Source of the DNA: Arbacia lixula
Taxonomy: Eukaryota; Echinodermata; Echinoidea; Arbacioida; Arbaciidae
Direction of reading: 5' to 3'
DNA: 64,000 nt
Assembly: GCA_963669155.1 (NCBI GenBank)
Contig: OZ022588.1
Location: 22,092,092-22,156,091, forward strand
The notes below the pieces were generated by a model that saw only the letters and a program-made list of their open reading frames with translations, was not told where the DNA came from and searched no databases. Every line of letters starts with the position of its first letter. Position 1 is the stretch's first letter. Of the stretch, positions 37,212 to 49,296 are shown piece after piece. The translations under genes were made by a program, and so were the position numbers.

Positions 37212-37695
37212 AGGTCAAAGGTCATTTGAGGTCATACGTTAAAGTTTACCTGCAAGACTCTCTTTTGACAAATAACTTCACATAGGTTGCTTGGATTACA
37301 ACCTAACTTGGGTCATAGATGCACTGGGGGTACCTTCATGTTATGGTGCCGTTGGAGGTCACAAGATAAGGTCAAAGGTCATTTGAGGTCATACGTTAAA
37401 GTTTACCTGCAAGACTCTCTTTTGACAAATAACTTCACATAGGTTGCTTGGATTACAACCTAACTTGGGTCATAGATGCACTGGGGGTACCTTCATGTTA
37501 TGGTGCCGTTGGAGGTCACAGGATAAGGTCAAAGGTCATTTGAGGTCATACGTTAAAGTTTACTTGCAAGACTCTCTTATCACACATAACTCATCACATG
37601 TTGCTACAATGGCAATCAAACTTGGATGATGGATGCACTGGGGGCACCTGCATGTTATTGTGCTGTAAGAGGTCACATGATAAGGTCAAAGGTCA
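37212..37695 (+). promoter_or_regulatory. array of DR1 nuclear-receptor-type sites, one per 157 bp unit
   Basis: AGGTCAAAGGTCA lies at 37212-37224, 37369-37381, 37526-37538 and 37683-37695, with a fifth at 34205-34217 before the insertion. Each is followed by TTTGAGGTCA. The motif is a consensus DR1 (RXR, HNF4, COUP-TF type). Binding is inference only. Confidence 0.65.
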
Positions 37696-37840
37696 TTTGA
37701 GGTCATACATTAAAGTTTACTTGCAAGACTCTTGGTGAAGGCTTCCTAACTTGTGCACAGAATTGTGTGAGGGATACAATTCTTTTGCGTAGCAACGGAG
37801 ATAGCGATATTTCTGGTTATTTTCGCAAGTGGGCGAGACA

Positions 37841-39239
37841 CAATATTGCTAATGCCTTGTGTTAATTTATCATATTGAATCGCTCTATGTATTCCTCTGC
37901 AGTTTGCCCCTTGCCTCAATGTGTTACCATATAGCACAGAGCCAAGGTTTGCATTATTATATTATATGGTCTACAGTCTCTAGACTCCAGGAACTGCTGA
38001 GTTTTAAATGACCCATCCAAACCAACTCACAATCTTGCAATCAATATAATTCTGCTCAAAATCTGGTTTCAGTTCTAATAGAATGAGGAAAGATCTTTAA
38101 CAGATTTTACTTCCATTTTCCATGGTAGTTACACAGTTTAATTTTTCTGACCTGTAAAAGGGCTCCCGTTCCTTTAACATACTGTGCATTATGTAGACAC
38201 ATTGTGATTGTCCTAATGCAATCACAATCCCTGTGTCCTTGGGACTGGGGGAGACTAGCTAGTACAGAGCTGCATTATGTGGTCATATTTTTGTATTACA
38301 TCGCAGTATATATTGACTGATTAGAGATTTATTAGGGTATTGCGAAGAGCTTGTATCCCATTTTTCAGGCAGTGATGAATTGCATTTCAGTGGAAACATG
38401 GGATCACCACAGCCAAATTTGATTTGTTATTTCATTGATTGGACTGTTGTGGCTTTCACTGTAACCTCAACATTATTTTTCAGGGTTACTTCTAAATATC
38501 CATGCAGATACAAAGCTGGTGTGTGCATTGTAATTACAAAATGTGCATTACCTGCATATTACCGGATCGTGATTCATAATTTCAATGTATACATGTTTGT
38601 TTTAGTGCAAATAGAGCAGTAATTGAAAATAAATCTGTATCCACATATACACAATAGACATTGATGGATCATTACGCCACAGAGATTTTTATGCTGTAAC
38701 AATTCTTACACGATGTTCCGTACGCTGTTTGTCAAAAGTACATACAGTAGTGTAGCTATATGCAAACTATAGCCCTAACATACTAGTACATATTACTGCA
38801 CATTATCTTATATTAAGACAACTGATTTTGAGGATTTGAAGAATGTATTATACTATTGCAATAATTTTCTTTCCTTTGGTGGGTTTTTCATTTGTAATTA
38901 CTTCAAAATTAATACAAAACAATCCACCTTATGCATTCAAACCATCAACAAAGCCCCAAACGAAGTGTCATGACCATTTAACAGCACAAAAAAACTGAAG
39001 GCTGTACAACATGTTACAGCATGCAATATGCGTACAAGTTGAAAAGCAGTACTAGTAAACCTGGAATCCCAGCGTCTAGCCTGCTTAAGATAGCAGGATA
39101 ATTCTAAATTCATTGGGATATTAAATGAGAGCTTGGACTTTGTGGTGCAAAAACCACAAAAAATAAATGTTACATGAAAATTTCCATTTTTGCAGTGTAT
39201 TACTCTACCAGGAATGAGGTGAAGCCACAGCAGTGCATC
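37841..39239. other. non-coding, nothing recognised
   Basis: AT-rich. No exon or clear repeat. Confidence 0.35.
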
Positions 39240-39263
39240 GGGGGGGGGGGGGGGGGGGGGGGG
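39240..39263. repeat. G24 homopolymer
   Basis: Followed by AGGGGGCTCAGGGTAATTTA and AGAGCCC words related to those after the G-run at 3694. Probably one end of an interspersed repeat. Confidence 0.75.
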
Positions 39264-39825
39264 AGGGGGCTCAGGGTAATTTAGCCCTCCAAATGCTTAA
39301 AAGAGCCCAGGAAAATGTTTCAAGAGCCTCTAAAAATTCCTATAGACACAATGTAAAATTGTAGCCAAACTGGCCAATGTGCTCAAAAAGGAGCCCCCGA
39401 AAATTTTGAATTATTTTTTTTCCCTGCAGTGCATGTTTTGAGATGTGTTCCTTCCTCTTTACATGTATGTGCCAGTAATCCAGTGAGTCACAAGTAACAC
39501 ACATAAATGCCATAGAGCTGGAGTTTCTCTTGCACCCAAAGGGTTAATGTTGATCTGCAGAATGTGATGTGCATACTTGCATTAATGCCCGCCTACTGTG
39601 TTTCTTTTCTCATATGCAGAGAGAGTAATGTGACAGTAATATCCACTTTAACATGGTAAAATGGAAATGACATTTGCAGTTCTCTAGGCATCTCCATCCT
39701 TGCCCCAGTAAAATGCGAGCTGAAGGAGCGTTGGTGATATACTTAGATGGAAGCTAGGATATTCTCCCGCATATTTTTGTGGGACACGTTTCAGTTTCTC
39801 CCGATCAGCAGTACGCACTCTTTTT
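39264..39825. other. non-coding, nothing further recognised
   Basis: Continues the G-run-associated repeat to about 39430, then unremarkable sequence. Confidence 0.35.
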
Positions 39826-40066
39826 TCCCTCTCTCGCTGTCTCTGTTTCTCTGTCTGTGTCTGTTGTCTCTCTGTTTCGTTTTGTGTTTCCTCTCTCTCT
39901 CCCCCTTTCTCTCTTTCTTTCTCTCTCCCCTCTCTCTTTCTTTTTCTCTCTCTTTCTTTCTCTCTTTATTTCTTTCAATCCCTCTCTCTCTTTCTTTCTC
40001 TCCCCTCTCTCTCTCTTTCTTTCTCTCTCTCTCTCTCCTTTCCTTTCACTCTCTCAGTCATTTCTT
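39826..40066. repeat. CT/CTTT microsatellite
   Basis: Imperfect (CT)n with CTTTCTTT interruptions. The leucine/serine frames are composition artefacts. Confidence 0.85.
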
Positions 40067-41016
40067 TTGAAATGATATTAGAGTGAAACCCAGATTAATC
40101 TGCTAAAACTATCAGACACTCCTTTACTTTGAATAACATTTATTGAGAGGATACTTCTAAAAGTATGTTCTTGATTGGTAGCACTTGAATATATTTTTAT
40201 TCTGTTTTTAATTTGCAATCATATTACTCTGTCGACATTTCCATATAAGATAAAAAGGCTGACCAGAAAGTTTCAAGTGTTAAATGGAGGTGGCTACATG
40301 CACCGATACAATTCTATTTCCATGTAGTACCTGACATAAGATTTATCATTTCTCGTACACATGTACCTAACCAAATAAAGGCCACACAAGTACGTATCTC
40401 TCTACTTAAGAGCCGGTGCTGCGACACGAACCTGTAATTTAGGAGAAGACTTCTATCTGACATGGGGGGAGATGCCATCCTCTAATATACCGAGCCAAGC
40501 ATCAGAGAAGGACATGGAATTTATGTGCGTGTGTGTTGATACCCTCCTGCCACACAAAGTGGCATTGAATGATGGTGAAGATGTGCACCGAGTATACAAA
40601 CCCAGCGTAGAAGAGGACATTTAGATGTGCACATCCCCCGTGGTAATTTACGACACCAATACCGCTCCTTTCCTGACAAACAGACGCAAGTAGGATCGAG
40701 AGATTGTCAGAATTCCTATATGGATATGAAGATGCGAACGTTTGTGTGTTGAAGTCATTTTCAGTTCCAGCTTCAGTATAAGATAAGATATAGACACCAA
40801 TACTTCTTGATTCCTTACAAACAGATGCAATTAAGATCATTAAGATATTCATAATTCATAAGGACATGCAGGTGCGCATGTTTGCATGTTAACTGTTTCA
40901 CTTATGACCTTATTTATGCGTATGCATGTCGTAGACTGAGTATTGATTTTAAGAATTGTATGAACCTTAGAGGGTTATTTAGATGTCCACATTCAGATTG
41001 TAATTGCTAGTACATG
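40067..41016. other. non-coding; internal repeat at 40640-40860
   Basis: GACACCAATACCGCTCCTTT and GACACCAATACTTCTTGATT, each followed by ACAAACAGACGCAA-like sequence and TTCATAA/TTCCTATA, lie about 130 bp apart. This is a two-unit tandem duplication. No exon recognised. Confidence 0.4.
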
Positions 41017-41249
41017 TACTACAGCTCAAAGGAATTGGCATAGGGAAAGGGAAAGGGAAGAAAGGGAAGGAGCCGCAGTTTTAAACCGTGGTATATTTTG
41101 TCCAGTTCAGCATGAAACATGATGCTTTTTAGGCTAAGCAGCATCATGTCTCAGGCTGAACTAGACAAAATATACTACGGTTTAAAACTGCGGCTCCTTC
41201 CCTTTCTTCCCTTTCCCTTTCCCTATGTCAATTCCTTTGAGCTGTTGTG
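41017..41249. mobile_element. foldback MITE, CACTACAGCTC family
   Basis: Left CTACAGCTCAAAGGAATTGG, right the inverse ending GAGCTGTTGTG then TA. The centre carries GATGCTTTTTAGGCTAAGCA. About 233 bp, full length. The extreme left end is mutated. Confidence 0.75.
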
Positions 41250-42858
41250 TAGCTCTTTGTTTTCTGACTAGAGGCTGAAAGTGAGATGCAAAGTATTCAG
41301 CATTTCAAAAGGTAATGAATGAGATAATGCAGGATATTTTGCACAAATTAAGTATTGAATTGATGAATTATCAATGTACCAACTTATTATTAGTTCTGTT
41401 CTTGAATAATTCCTTAGTATTTTTCTTCTTCTTTGATGATTATATTAGTGTGCTTCTGTTTCTGAAATTCAGAATTATCCATGTAAACATTTAGTTGAGT
41501 GTCACATTTATCCTTTTGTCACACAATTTAACAAATGTGGAACAATGACAATTTTATGATTATACAGAATTCCTCAGAATTGCACAAAATATCTGCCTGT
41601 TTCTGATAAAAATAATGCTCATATACATGTAGACACAAAATCATGCCATGAGCTACATCTGTCCTTCTGCCGGGCCTTCAAGGAAGAGACAGGATATCTG
41701 ATTAGTCTTTAGACACAGACTCAATTGAGACTTTTTCTCCAAACACATGTCTGTGAGAGCAGACTAGAGCAGCGATTTAACGGTTGTGTCCCCCAGTAAG
41801 AAGAGACATGCTTTAAACATGTGATAGTTAGTCTCTGCAGCTTCAGACATAATCAATTCAGATTCACTGACTCAGTGGTGGACTGGTAAAGGTCTGAGCC
41901 CACAAGCTAACTCATACCGGACTGGTTTATTTGAGCAGATGCATCACTTTCTGAAGGGGAGGAGAGAAAGATGTACCCTGTAAATGCAGGCCTGCTCCTA
42001 GCTGTTTCTACATACATGTACATGCCTCATCTTCTAGCCGATTGGCATAATTTATATACAAGGCCAATAGCCCTGCTGTTTGAGTTATTCGGAAAAGGGG
42101 AGAAGAAAAATTGCATGAGGTCCTCTGCACACCTATGGTGATATCTTTTATATTGACTTATTTCATGATCATATATATGCATGTTATTTATTTTGCTTTG
42201 TATTTGTTATCTATGTGATAAAACGGTGTTAACAAATGATATTGTTTGTTTCTCTCACACTTTTGGCTTTGTTTAAGATATCCTTTTACCTTTACTTTTT
42301 ACATATTGTTTTACCTGACATTTTATTTAATAACTCTTAAAGTTGCTTGAAGACAGTCACCTAAATTGAATTGATGATTCCAAAGAGGGTTTTAGTAAAG
42401 AGATACTAATATTGTAATTGGCAAAACTTCTTCCTCTCACTCCATGTTCATGTCCACATGCCGTTAATTTCCTAGGCTTAATTCCCAAGTCAAGTCTGTT
42501 AAATGTAATTATCTCTGATAATCAATAGGCTTTCTAAATTACATGCTCAGTGCATGTGATGTCCTGACATCACAGCCGGAACTTTAACTCTCTAATTCCC
42601 AAGTCTGCTTTTCATGAAATGTTTTTTACTGATTAGATTTGCCAACAGACATGGTAAATTACATGCATGTACAGCACACATGTTTTGACATCACAAACGT
42701 GGTTTTGGTGTCGTGTTTTCTGTTTAGATACAGCACCTTTGCTGGAACTATTAAAGACCTCCCTGTATCTTAGGAATGCATGCTTAGTTCACCTGTTCAG
42801 GCAAAGTGTTAAATATAGCACAGACATGCCAGAACTAATGCCAGACATGCTTCTACAA
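41250..42858. other. non-coding, nothing recognised
   Basis: No convincing exon or repeat. Confidence 0.35.
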
Positions 42859-44097
42859 TGTTCAATACTAAGGTGTTGCACTGCTATTGGTCACGTAGCT
42901 TGTATATTGAGCTGTAATTTTGTGCACTAAGTTACAGTAAAACTCCTATTATCCTGCCCTTTACTGTGCCTTTACCCACTCAGATACTAAGCTGCAGGAT
43001 TCCCGCGTAATCTGCTCTATGGACAATAGACAATATGCTATGAATAAAGTAAAAAAAAAAAAATCCTTATAGGGCATCCCTTTGGTTACTTCAGTACCAT
43101 GGGAAATGCTGACAATCCTACCTGGACCTGGATTCACTTAAGCCTGAAAATCTAAATGTGAGCAACGGGTTAGAAATAATGGTATTCTCATTGAAGAAGT
43201 GTTGTGTATCTTAAGTAGATGTGGAAATACTCAACACAAGAAGACCTTCACATGTTTGAATTGATTTCAAGCCTCATGTTGAGTTAATGCGAATGCCCTA
43301 AGAACTCTAGAAGTAATACACTACAGCTCAAAGGAATTGGTATAGGGAAAGGGAAAGGGAAGAAAGAGAAGGACCCACAGTTTTAAACTGCAGTTTCTTT
43401 TCTCCAGTTCAGCATGAAACATGATGCTTTTTAGGCTAATGCATCGTGTTTCATGCTGAACTGGACAAGATATACCTTGGTTTAAAACTGCAGCCCCTTC
43501 CCTTTCTTCCCTTTCCCTTTGCCTATGCCAATTCCTTTGAGCTGTAGTGTACATGTATTAATCCTTTGTGTTCCTAATAAATTGGCACTCTATGGGATTT
43601 GTGTGTATTACTTGTCAATAAATATGTATGTGTCATGCAAAGAGTTTCAAGTAAGCTGATAAATTCTGACAAATTACTGTTTGACTTTTAATCAAAAGAA
43701 TGCTAGAACTAACATGTTTATTGTGTAGCGTATTAGACATTGATTACTATATGCACCTGTGCTGAGCAAATGTTAACTTCTCTCATCTCCATTGGCAATA
43801 GTGTTTCTAAGGCCTGGTGATGCATGGGTTAATGAATACTCAATTACTACATCCCTTTACCATTACATGTGATGCTGGCCATAATACATTGCTTCAGCTC
43901 CTGCATGAAATACCTATGATACATAATTCTGATCTGATTTGCGCTTGTCTGTCTCATCCACAATGAACAAGCGTTGGTTTACCCACAATGCATGGCTCAC
44001 GTTACCTCATTTCAATGCAGCTGGTTCCATTGTGTAAGGCATCCAAACATAATTCCACCCCGATTTTTTTTTCCATGCCTGCCTCTCGGCGAAACGT
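42859..44097 (+). repeat. 1.24 kb tandem duplication, copy A
   Basis: From TGTTCAATACTAAGG to CTCGGCGAAACG. Nearly identical to the next 1239 bp, with only about ten differences noticed. It includes one CACTACAGCTC foldback (43319-43549) and an A13 run. Confidence 0.9.
43319..43549. mobile_element. foldback MITE inside duplication copy A
   Basis: CACTACAGCTCAAAGG to CCTTTGAGCTGTAGTG, flanked by TA at 43317-43318 and 43550-43551. The arms are GA-rich on the left and CT-rich on the right. Confidence 0.8.
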
Positions 44098-45337
44098 GTT
44101 CAATACTAAGGTGTTGCACTGCTATTGGTCACGTAGCTTGTATATTGAGCTGTAATTTTGTGCACTAAGTTACAGTTAAACTCCTATTATCCTGCCCTTT
44201 ACTGGGCCTTTACCCACTCAGATACTAAGCAGCACAATTCCCACATAATCTGCTCTATGGACAATAGACAATATGCTATGAATAAAGTAAAAAAAAAAAA
44301 AATCCTTATAGGGCATCCCTTTGGTTACTTCAGTACCATGGGAAATGCTGACAATCCTACCTGGACCTGGATTCACTTAAGCCTGAAAATCTAAATGTGA
44401 GCAACGGGTTAGAAATAATGGTATTCTCATTGAAGAAGTGTTGTGTATCTTAAGTAGATGTGGAAATACTCAACACAAGAAGACCTTCACATGTTTGAAT
44501 TGATTTCAAGCCTCATGTTGAGTTAATGCGAATGCCCTAAGAACTCTAGAAGTAATACACTACAGCTCAAAGGAATTGGTATAGGGAAAGGGAAAGGGAA
44601 GAAAGAGAAGGACCCACAGTTTTAAACTGCAGTTTCTTTTCTCCAGTTCAGCATGAAACATGATGCTTTTTAGGCTAATGCATCGTGTTTCATGCTGAAC
44701 TGGACAAGATATACCTTGGTTTAAAACTGCAGCCCCTTCCCTTTCTTCCCTTTCCCTTTGCCTATGCCAATTCCTTTGAGCTGTAGTGTACATGTATTAA
44801 TCCTTTGTGTTCCTAATAAATTGGCACTCTATGAGATTTGTGTGTATTACTTGTCAATAAATATGTATGTGTCATGCAAAGAGTTTCAAGTAAGCTGATA
44901 AATTCTGACAAATTACTGTTTGACTTTTAATCAAAAGAATGCTAGAACTAACATGTTTATTGTGTAGCGTATTAGACATTGATTACTATATGCACCTGTG
45001 CTGAGCAAATGTTAACTTCTCTCATCTCCATTGGCAATAGTGTTTCTAAGGCCTGGTGATGCATGGGTTAATGAATACTCAATTACTACATCCCTTTACC
45101 ATTACATGTGATGCTGGCCATAATACATTGCTTCAGCTCCTGCATGAAATACCTATGATACATAATTCTGATCTGATTTGCGCTTGTCTGTCTCATCCAC
45201 AATGAACAAGCGTTGGTTTACCCACAATGCATGGCTCACGTTACCTCATTTCAATGCAGCTGGTTCCATTGTGTAAGGCATCCAAACATAATTCCACCCC
45301 GATTTTTTTTTCCATGCCTGCCTCTCGGCGAAACGTG
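44098..45337 (+). repeat. 1.24 kb tandem duplication, copy B
   Basis: Starts at the same TGTTCAATACTAAGG and ends GAAACGTG before TCCCATG. TGT is shared at the outer left edge, the junction and the outer right edge. The differences (for example AGCTGCAGGATTCCCGCG against AGCAGCACAATTCCCACA) cluster early in the copy. Confidence 0.9.
44558..44788. mobile_element. foldback MITE inside duplication copy B
   Basis: Same element as 43319-43549, carried along by the duplication. It is not an independent insertion, since it occupies the same site in both copies. Confidence 0.8.
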
Positions 45338-45994
45338 TCCCATGCCTCTCCCATTGTGACTGACGCCAGAGCGACACAGGAGCATTCAATGCATCGACAG
45401 CTTTTTGCCTCCACGCTAAATATAGCTGCTGGATTCTACAAGGCAAAATATTTCCTTCATATTAACTCTTTCCTGCCCAGACAAATAGGATGTCCAGGAT
45501 TTCGGTTTAAAAATCCGAGAAAACTTGAATCCTATTTTGTAAACAAAAAAAGCCAAATTACATACTCTATAGGACTAGTGTGTATTACTGCTTCAAATAC
45601 TTTGGCACATAGAAAATTAACCCCTTCCTGCATGGCTAGACAATATTCAGATTGGTATGTATTGCTAGTGCAATAATAAAACAAAACATGCATAATTGTG
45701 ACAGTGTTATGTAAAGAGTTGTGTCTGTCCGTGCCAGACACTAAAATGCTTTATTGAATTTGTGTGTATGATGGGTGTTGAGGTCATATCGGTGGAACAA
45801 ATCTGTTAGACGTGACAAGACTCCCAAAGGCGATATGCATAATTGCTCCAGAAGCTCCTCATCTCTCAAAGCGCTCATATTAATCCTGGAGTCTCCTAAG
45901 GCATCGCAACCAGCTCTAGCCCCCCTCCCCCGCACCCCACCCCTCCTGTCCTCCCTATAGGTGTTGATTAGGGGTGCTGCATCTGTCCCTCCTA
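45338..45994. other. non-coding with interspersed TTAACTCTTTCC / GTGTGTATTACT words
   Basis: 45463-45480 reads TTAACTCTTTCCTGCCCAG, similar to the ends of the TTAA element at 15457. GTGTGTATTACTGCTT follows at about 45579. These look like pieces of one repeat family. No exon recognised. Confidence 0.4.
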
Positions 45995-46015
45995 CCCCCC
46001 CCCCCCCCCCCCCCC
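45995..46015. repeat. C21 homopolymer
   Basis: Uninterrupted C-run on the + strand, followed at about 46110-46180 by a CT microsatellite. Confidence 0.75.
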
Positions 46016-46520
46016 ATGTACCCTATCCCCTGGTTATGTAAGATTTACACCTCTGACAATATTTGGGTTCCCCTTTTAGCACTTCCTTTCCCATGTAATT
46101 TGATTAGTTTGATCTCTCTCTCTCCATCTCTCTTTCTCTCTCTTTCTCCGTCTCTCTCTCTCTCGTTCTCTCTCTCTCCCTTATATATATTTATTTTCAC
46201 ATCCTTTTGTTACATCCAGCTGCTGATGAGCGTGACCACTAAACTACTTTCTTACATACTATTTTATTATGTGCTTGTCCCCTAAGACATTGCACTTGCC
46301 AATTTTACTTTTCATACACATATATTTTGGCAACTTACTGTGTGGCTCCCCATCTAAGCCCAAGAACCTCTCCCCTCTCCCCCTGTAATGATAGATAACT
46401 GGTCTACCACCCTCCCCACCAACACCTTACCCCATGTAATATGATATCTACACCACTGGCAACATACTGGTGGTTCTGTATAGAGGATGCTCTATTTCTT
46501 CCCCCTTCGGTTCAAGACGC
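46016..46520. repeat. CT microsatellite and non-coding sequence
   Basis: (CT)n at about 46110-46180. The remainder has no recognised feature. Confidence 0.5.
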
Positions 46521-46710
46521 TCAGTACCTATTGATGAGAGGTAAAGGGATTAGAACGCTCCTCATCTCTCTAGGAGTAATCTGGAGTCTCCCAAGGAGTC
46601 AAAACCAGCCCCCTCCTCACCCCACCCCCCTCTTTCTCCTGCAGGAGAGGATAGGCTTAGTACCCATTGATGAGAGGTAAAGGGATTAGAACGCTCCTCA
46701 TCTCATGAAA
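46521..46710 (+). repeat. 136 bp tandem duplication
   Basis: GATGAGAGGTAAAGGGATTA then GAACGCTCCTCATCTC occurs at 46533 and 46669. A diverged third version (GAAGCTCCTCATCTCTCAAA, TGGAGTCTCC) lies near 45850. Confidence 0.75.
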
Positions 46711-46832
46711 TGTACCTGCGTCACCAAGAGGCAGAATTATATCGCTGAGATATAAGCAGATTTCATTGGGAAAATTGAGTAAAGGGCACAGTTACCCTTC
46801 ATTTGGCCTGTAGGTGTGTATGGGTATGAGGG

Positions 46833-46873
46833 GAGGGGGGGGGGGAGGGGGGAGGGGGGAGGGGGGAGAGGGG
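46833..46873. repeat. (GGGGGGA)n tract
   Basis: Repeating G-runs separated by A, with a second G-run at about 46930-46940. Strong quadruplex potential. Confidence 0.75.
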
Positions 46874-46940
46874 GTGTAGTGTCTGTCTGTGGACTCTCAC
46901 AGTATTTTACATTGATGTTTTGCTCTGCAGGGGGGGGGGG

Positions 46941-47988
46941 GTCCTACAGATACAGTTTGACTGAAATGTTTCTTTCTTTTATTGTTTAGAAGGGATCTAC
47001 ACACATGGCATTGGAATTGTTTGATTGTAATTGCTGTTCCTCACATGTAATTACAATATGCAATCCATTGTTAGTTAGCAATGATTCCTTTGTGTAGACA
47101 CTGAGTAAAGTGCACAGTACATTAAGTTAATTGGATAATGGTGTTATAGCACCACATGCCTGTTAATGTGCTTTTGCTATCATGTCAAAATAGACATTGA
47201 TGATTGATGATCATGATGGTGATCATTTAAACATACAAAAAGAAGACATTCTTTCTCTTTGTCAGGAAATGTCTACATTCAGTCCATAATAACTTAATAA
47301 CTATCTCAGCGTGCATCATAAGAAAGGGTTATACCTAGTTCTAGAAGGAAATGGGCTCACAGTTTATGGGTTCCACTACAACATGCACCCCGTTATCTTC
47401 TACCAAAAAAGGTTTGCCAATGCATAGCATTACAACATGGACCGTAGAGAAGAGGAGAGAGAGCGAACCTCGCTGCATCTTCGATCATCATTAGCGCTGT
47501 GAGGGCTTCAATTAAAACACACATAGGTGGCGCTTTTGTACACAGAGAATCAAGGCTACGAGTCGGGTTTCATAGGAGCGTCCCTGCCGCGGCCCGGCAC
47601 TCCTGAAACCGAAGACTCGCCGAACATTGTCATAATGTGGATGAGTCAATGGCAGGCCTCCACTAGGATGCTTCGTTCACATATGAGATTGTGTTTCATA
47701 CAACCATACCTGCCATCCAGGGTTTTTAACATGTTTTTTGTTTAATCTTTGTTCCCCTTCCATTGTGTTCAAACATTGATTCAAACCAAAGATGCCAGCC
47801 ATTATAGAGAGTTCTTGAAGAAATGGTGTCTGTTTTTATGGATATTCTGAACTCACTGATGTACAATGATCCATTCATGCACTACATGTACAATGCAAAA
47901 ATAAATGGAACTGATTGGTTTTCAGGATTTTACCTGTTGATGTATACAAGGGATGAAAATAATTGTTTGCGAAACTTTCATCTTCTTA
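46941..47988. other. non-coding with GC-rich island at 47440-47690
   Basis: The island includes ATCATCATTAGCGCTGTGAG and GGTGGCGCTTTTGTACACAG. The frame after that AG stops or lacks a donor in each phase, so I do not call an exon. It is a candidate conserved regulatory island. Confidence 0.35.
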
Positions 47989-48430
47989 GTATCACTTGAT
48001 TGCAGCTTTGTATTACAGGTGCAATACGAGATGGTCGTCAACACTGGGAACATATCAACAAAAGGCATTGATAGCCATCGCAGACCTAAAACTGAACGTC
48101 AGATCGATATGATCCGTAGTGCACGTTTATAGAATGATAAATCAAAACATATGTCCAGGCACACATCTGAAATGGCCCCCCCCCCCCTTCCGAGACACCT
48201 ATAATTTAGTGTCACTTAATTGCAGCTTGCGCTACAGGTGGAATACTAGAGGGCAGTTAACTCTGCGAGAACCAATCAAAATCTTTGTTTTCATGACAAA
48301 GCAATCACAACCCCGAAATTAAACATACCCTAAGTCCAATATGATCTATAGAGTGAAAAATAGACAAAAATATAGTCCACGCCACATGTGCCTGAAAGAG
48401 CCCCCCCCCCCCCCCCCCTCCCAGACAGGT
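47989..48430 (+). repeat. 220 bp tandem duplication, each unit with a C-run
   Basis: AGTATCACTTGATTGCAGCT (47989) and AGTGTCACTTAATTGCAGCT (48209) start two diverged units. Both end near a C-run (about 48177 and 48402) followed by TTCCGAGACA or TCCCAGACA. Confidence 0.7.
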
Positions 48431-49296
48431 GATGTGCCCCAAGCCGTCCACGGGAAGGAAAATCAATACCTTTCACCTCGGCGAGAAATCTCCGCTGAAA
48501 CCTGGGCCGAAATGTGACATTCTCAGGAGAGAAGTGACATTGTAGGGGGCAGGCTTCTGCCTCAGCACGTGGCAAGGTAACAAAAGAAGACATCGATCCC
48601 ATATTTTCCCTTTCAATTTCTTTTTCCCCCCATCTTTTTTTACCTTGTGCGTCGTCGGATGGCACAGAGGAGGGACATGAACCTGTGGGTAATTGAAGAA
48701 TGTTTGACCTTTTTCGCTTCGGCTCTTTGCACTAATGCAATCCAATTTCAGGAATATCAAAAGGAGAGGTAGAATGTGTGCACGTTCATCTCTTAATTGA
48801 GAGACCTGTACTTCACCTCTCTGTACAATTACATTTGTGGGATATTAAAATTGGCATAAACACAAATACAAATATCATATGTTACTTGCTTTTCAACTTT
48901 CAAGAGAGAAGGTTCAGTATTACATCTCTTTGTAGAGTTACATTGCAAGGGGGTGTTTCGCCAAGCTGTTCGTAAGTTACCAACAACTTAATGAATGACT
49001 GGTGATCCCTTCTTGTGCCAATTGCGATACCACACTTTGTTTCTGTTTTAACATATTGGGAGTTAATTTCCAACAATCCTAATAACATTTCAAAAATCAT
49101 AAGCTTTGAATACAAGAATTTTCACTCATAAACATCAGATAAGAAGTCTTAATCTTAAGCTGATGGGAATCAAAATCATTGAGAATGTGATTTAGCACAA
49201 GATGGGATCACCAGTCATTCATAACTTACGAACAGCTTAGTGAAACACTCCCCAGGGATAGTAAAACTAGAATCTAAAGATGTGTCAGAATATTAA
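48431..49296. other. non-coding, inverted GTTACTTGC/CTTAC words
   Basis: GGTGTTTCGCCAAGCTGTTCGTAAG at about 48951 and CTTACGAACAGCTTAGTGAA at about 49227 are inverted copies about 280 bp apart. ACTGGTGATCCC at about 48999 and GGGATCACCAGT at about 49204 are also inverted. This gives an additional small foldback element of roughly 310 bp. No exon. Confidence 0.5.

Larger units (their letters stand above)
33978..37840. mobile_element. element with TGTCTCGCCCAC ends and internal 157 bp tandem array
   Basis: Ends TGTCTCGCCCAC (33978) and GTGGGCGAGACA (37829-37840) are perfect 12 bp inverted repeats. The left end forms a hairpin (GTCTCGCCCACC / GGTGAAGGCGAGAC). A (CGTCCGTC)n patch lies at 34020-34068. 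The body is a 157 bp tandem repeat, starting GTTAAAGTTTACCTGCAAGA, about five units, cut once by the insertion 34311-37158. No protein is encoded. Confidence 0.7.

Noticed and set aside
34074-37760. CRISPR-like array
   Set aside because: The repeats are direct 157 bp tandem units without unique spacers, in an animal genome.
45227-45676. 149-codon frame after the tandem duplication
   Set aside because: It starts inside duplicated repeat DNA, crosses unrelated repeat pieces and has no recognisable composition or splice signals.
47527-47745. Exon following TTTTGTACACAG
   Set aside because: In the phase needed after PH exon 2 the frame hits a stop without a usable donor. The other phases lack a donor too.
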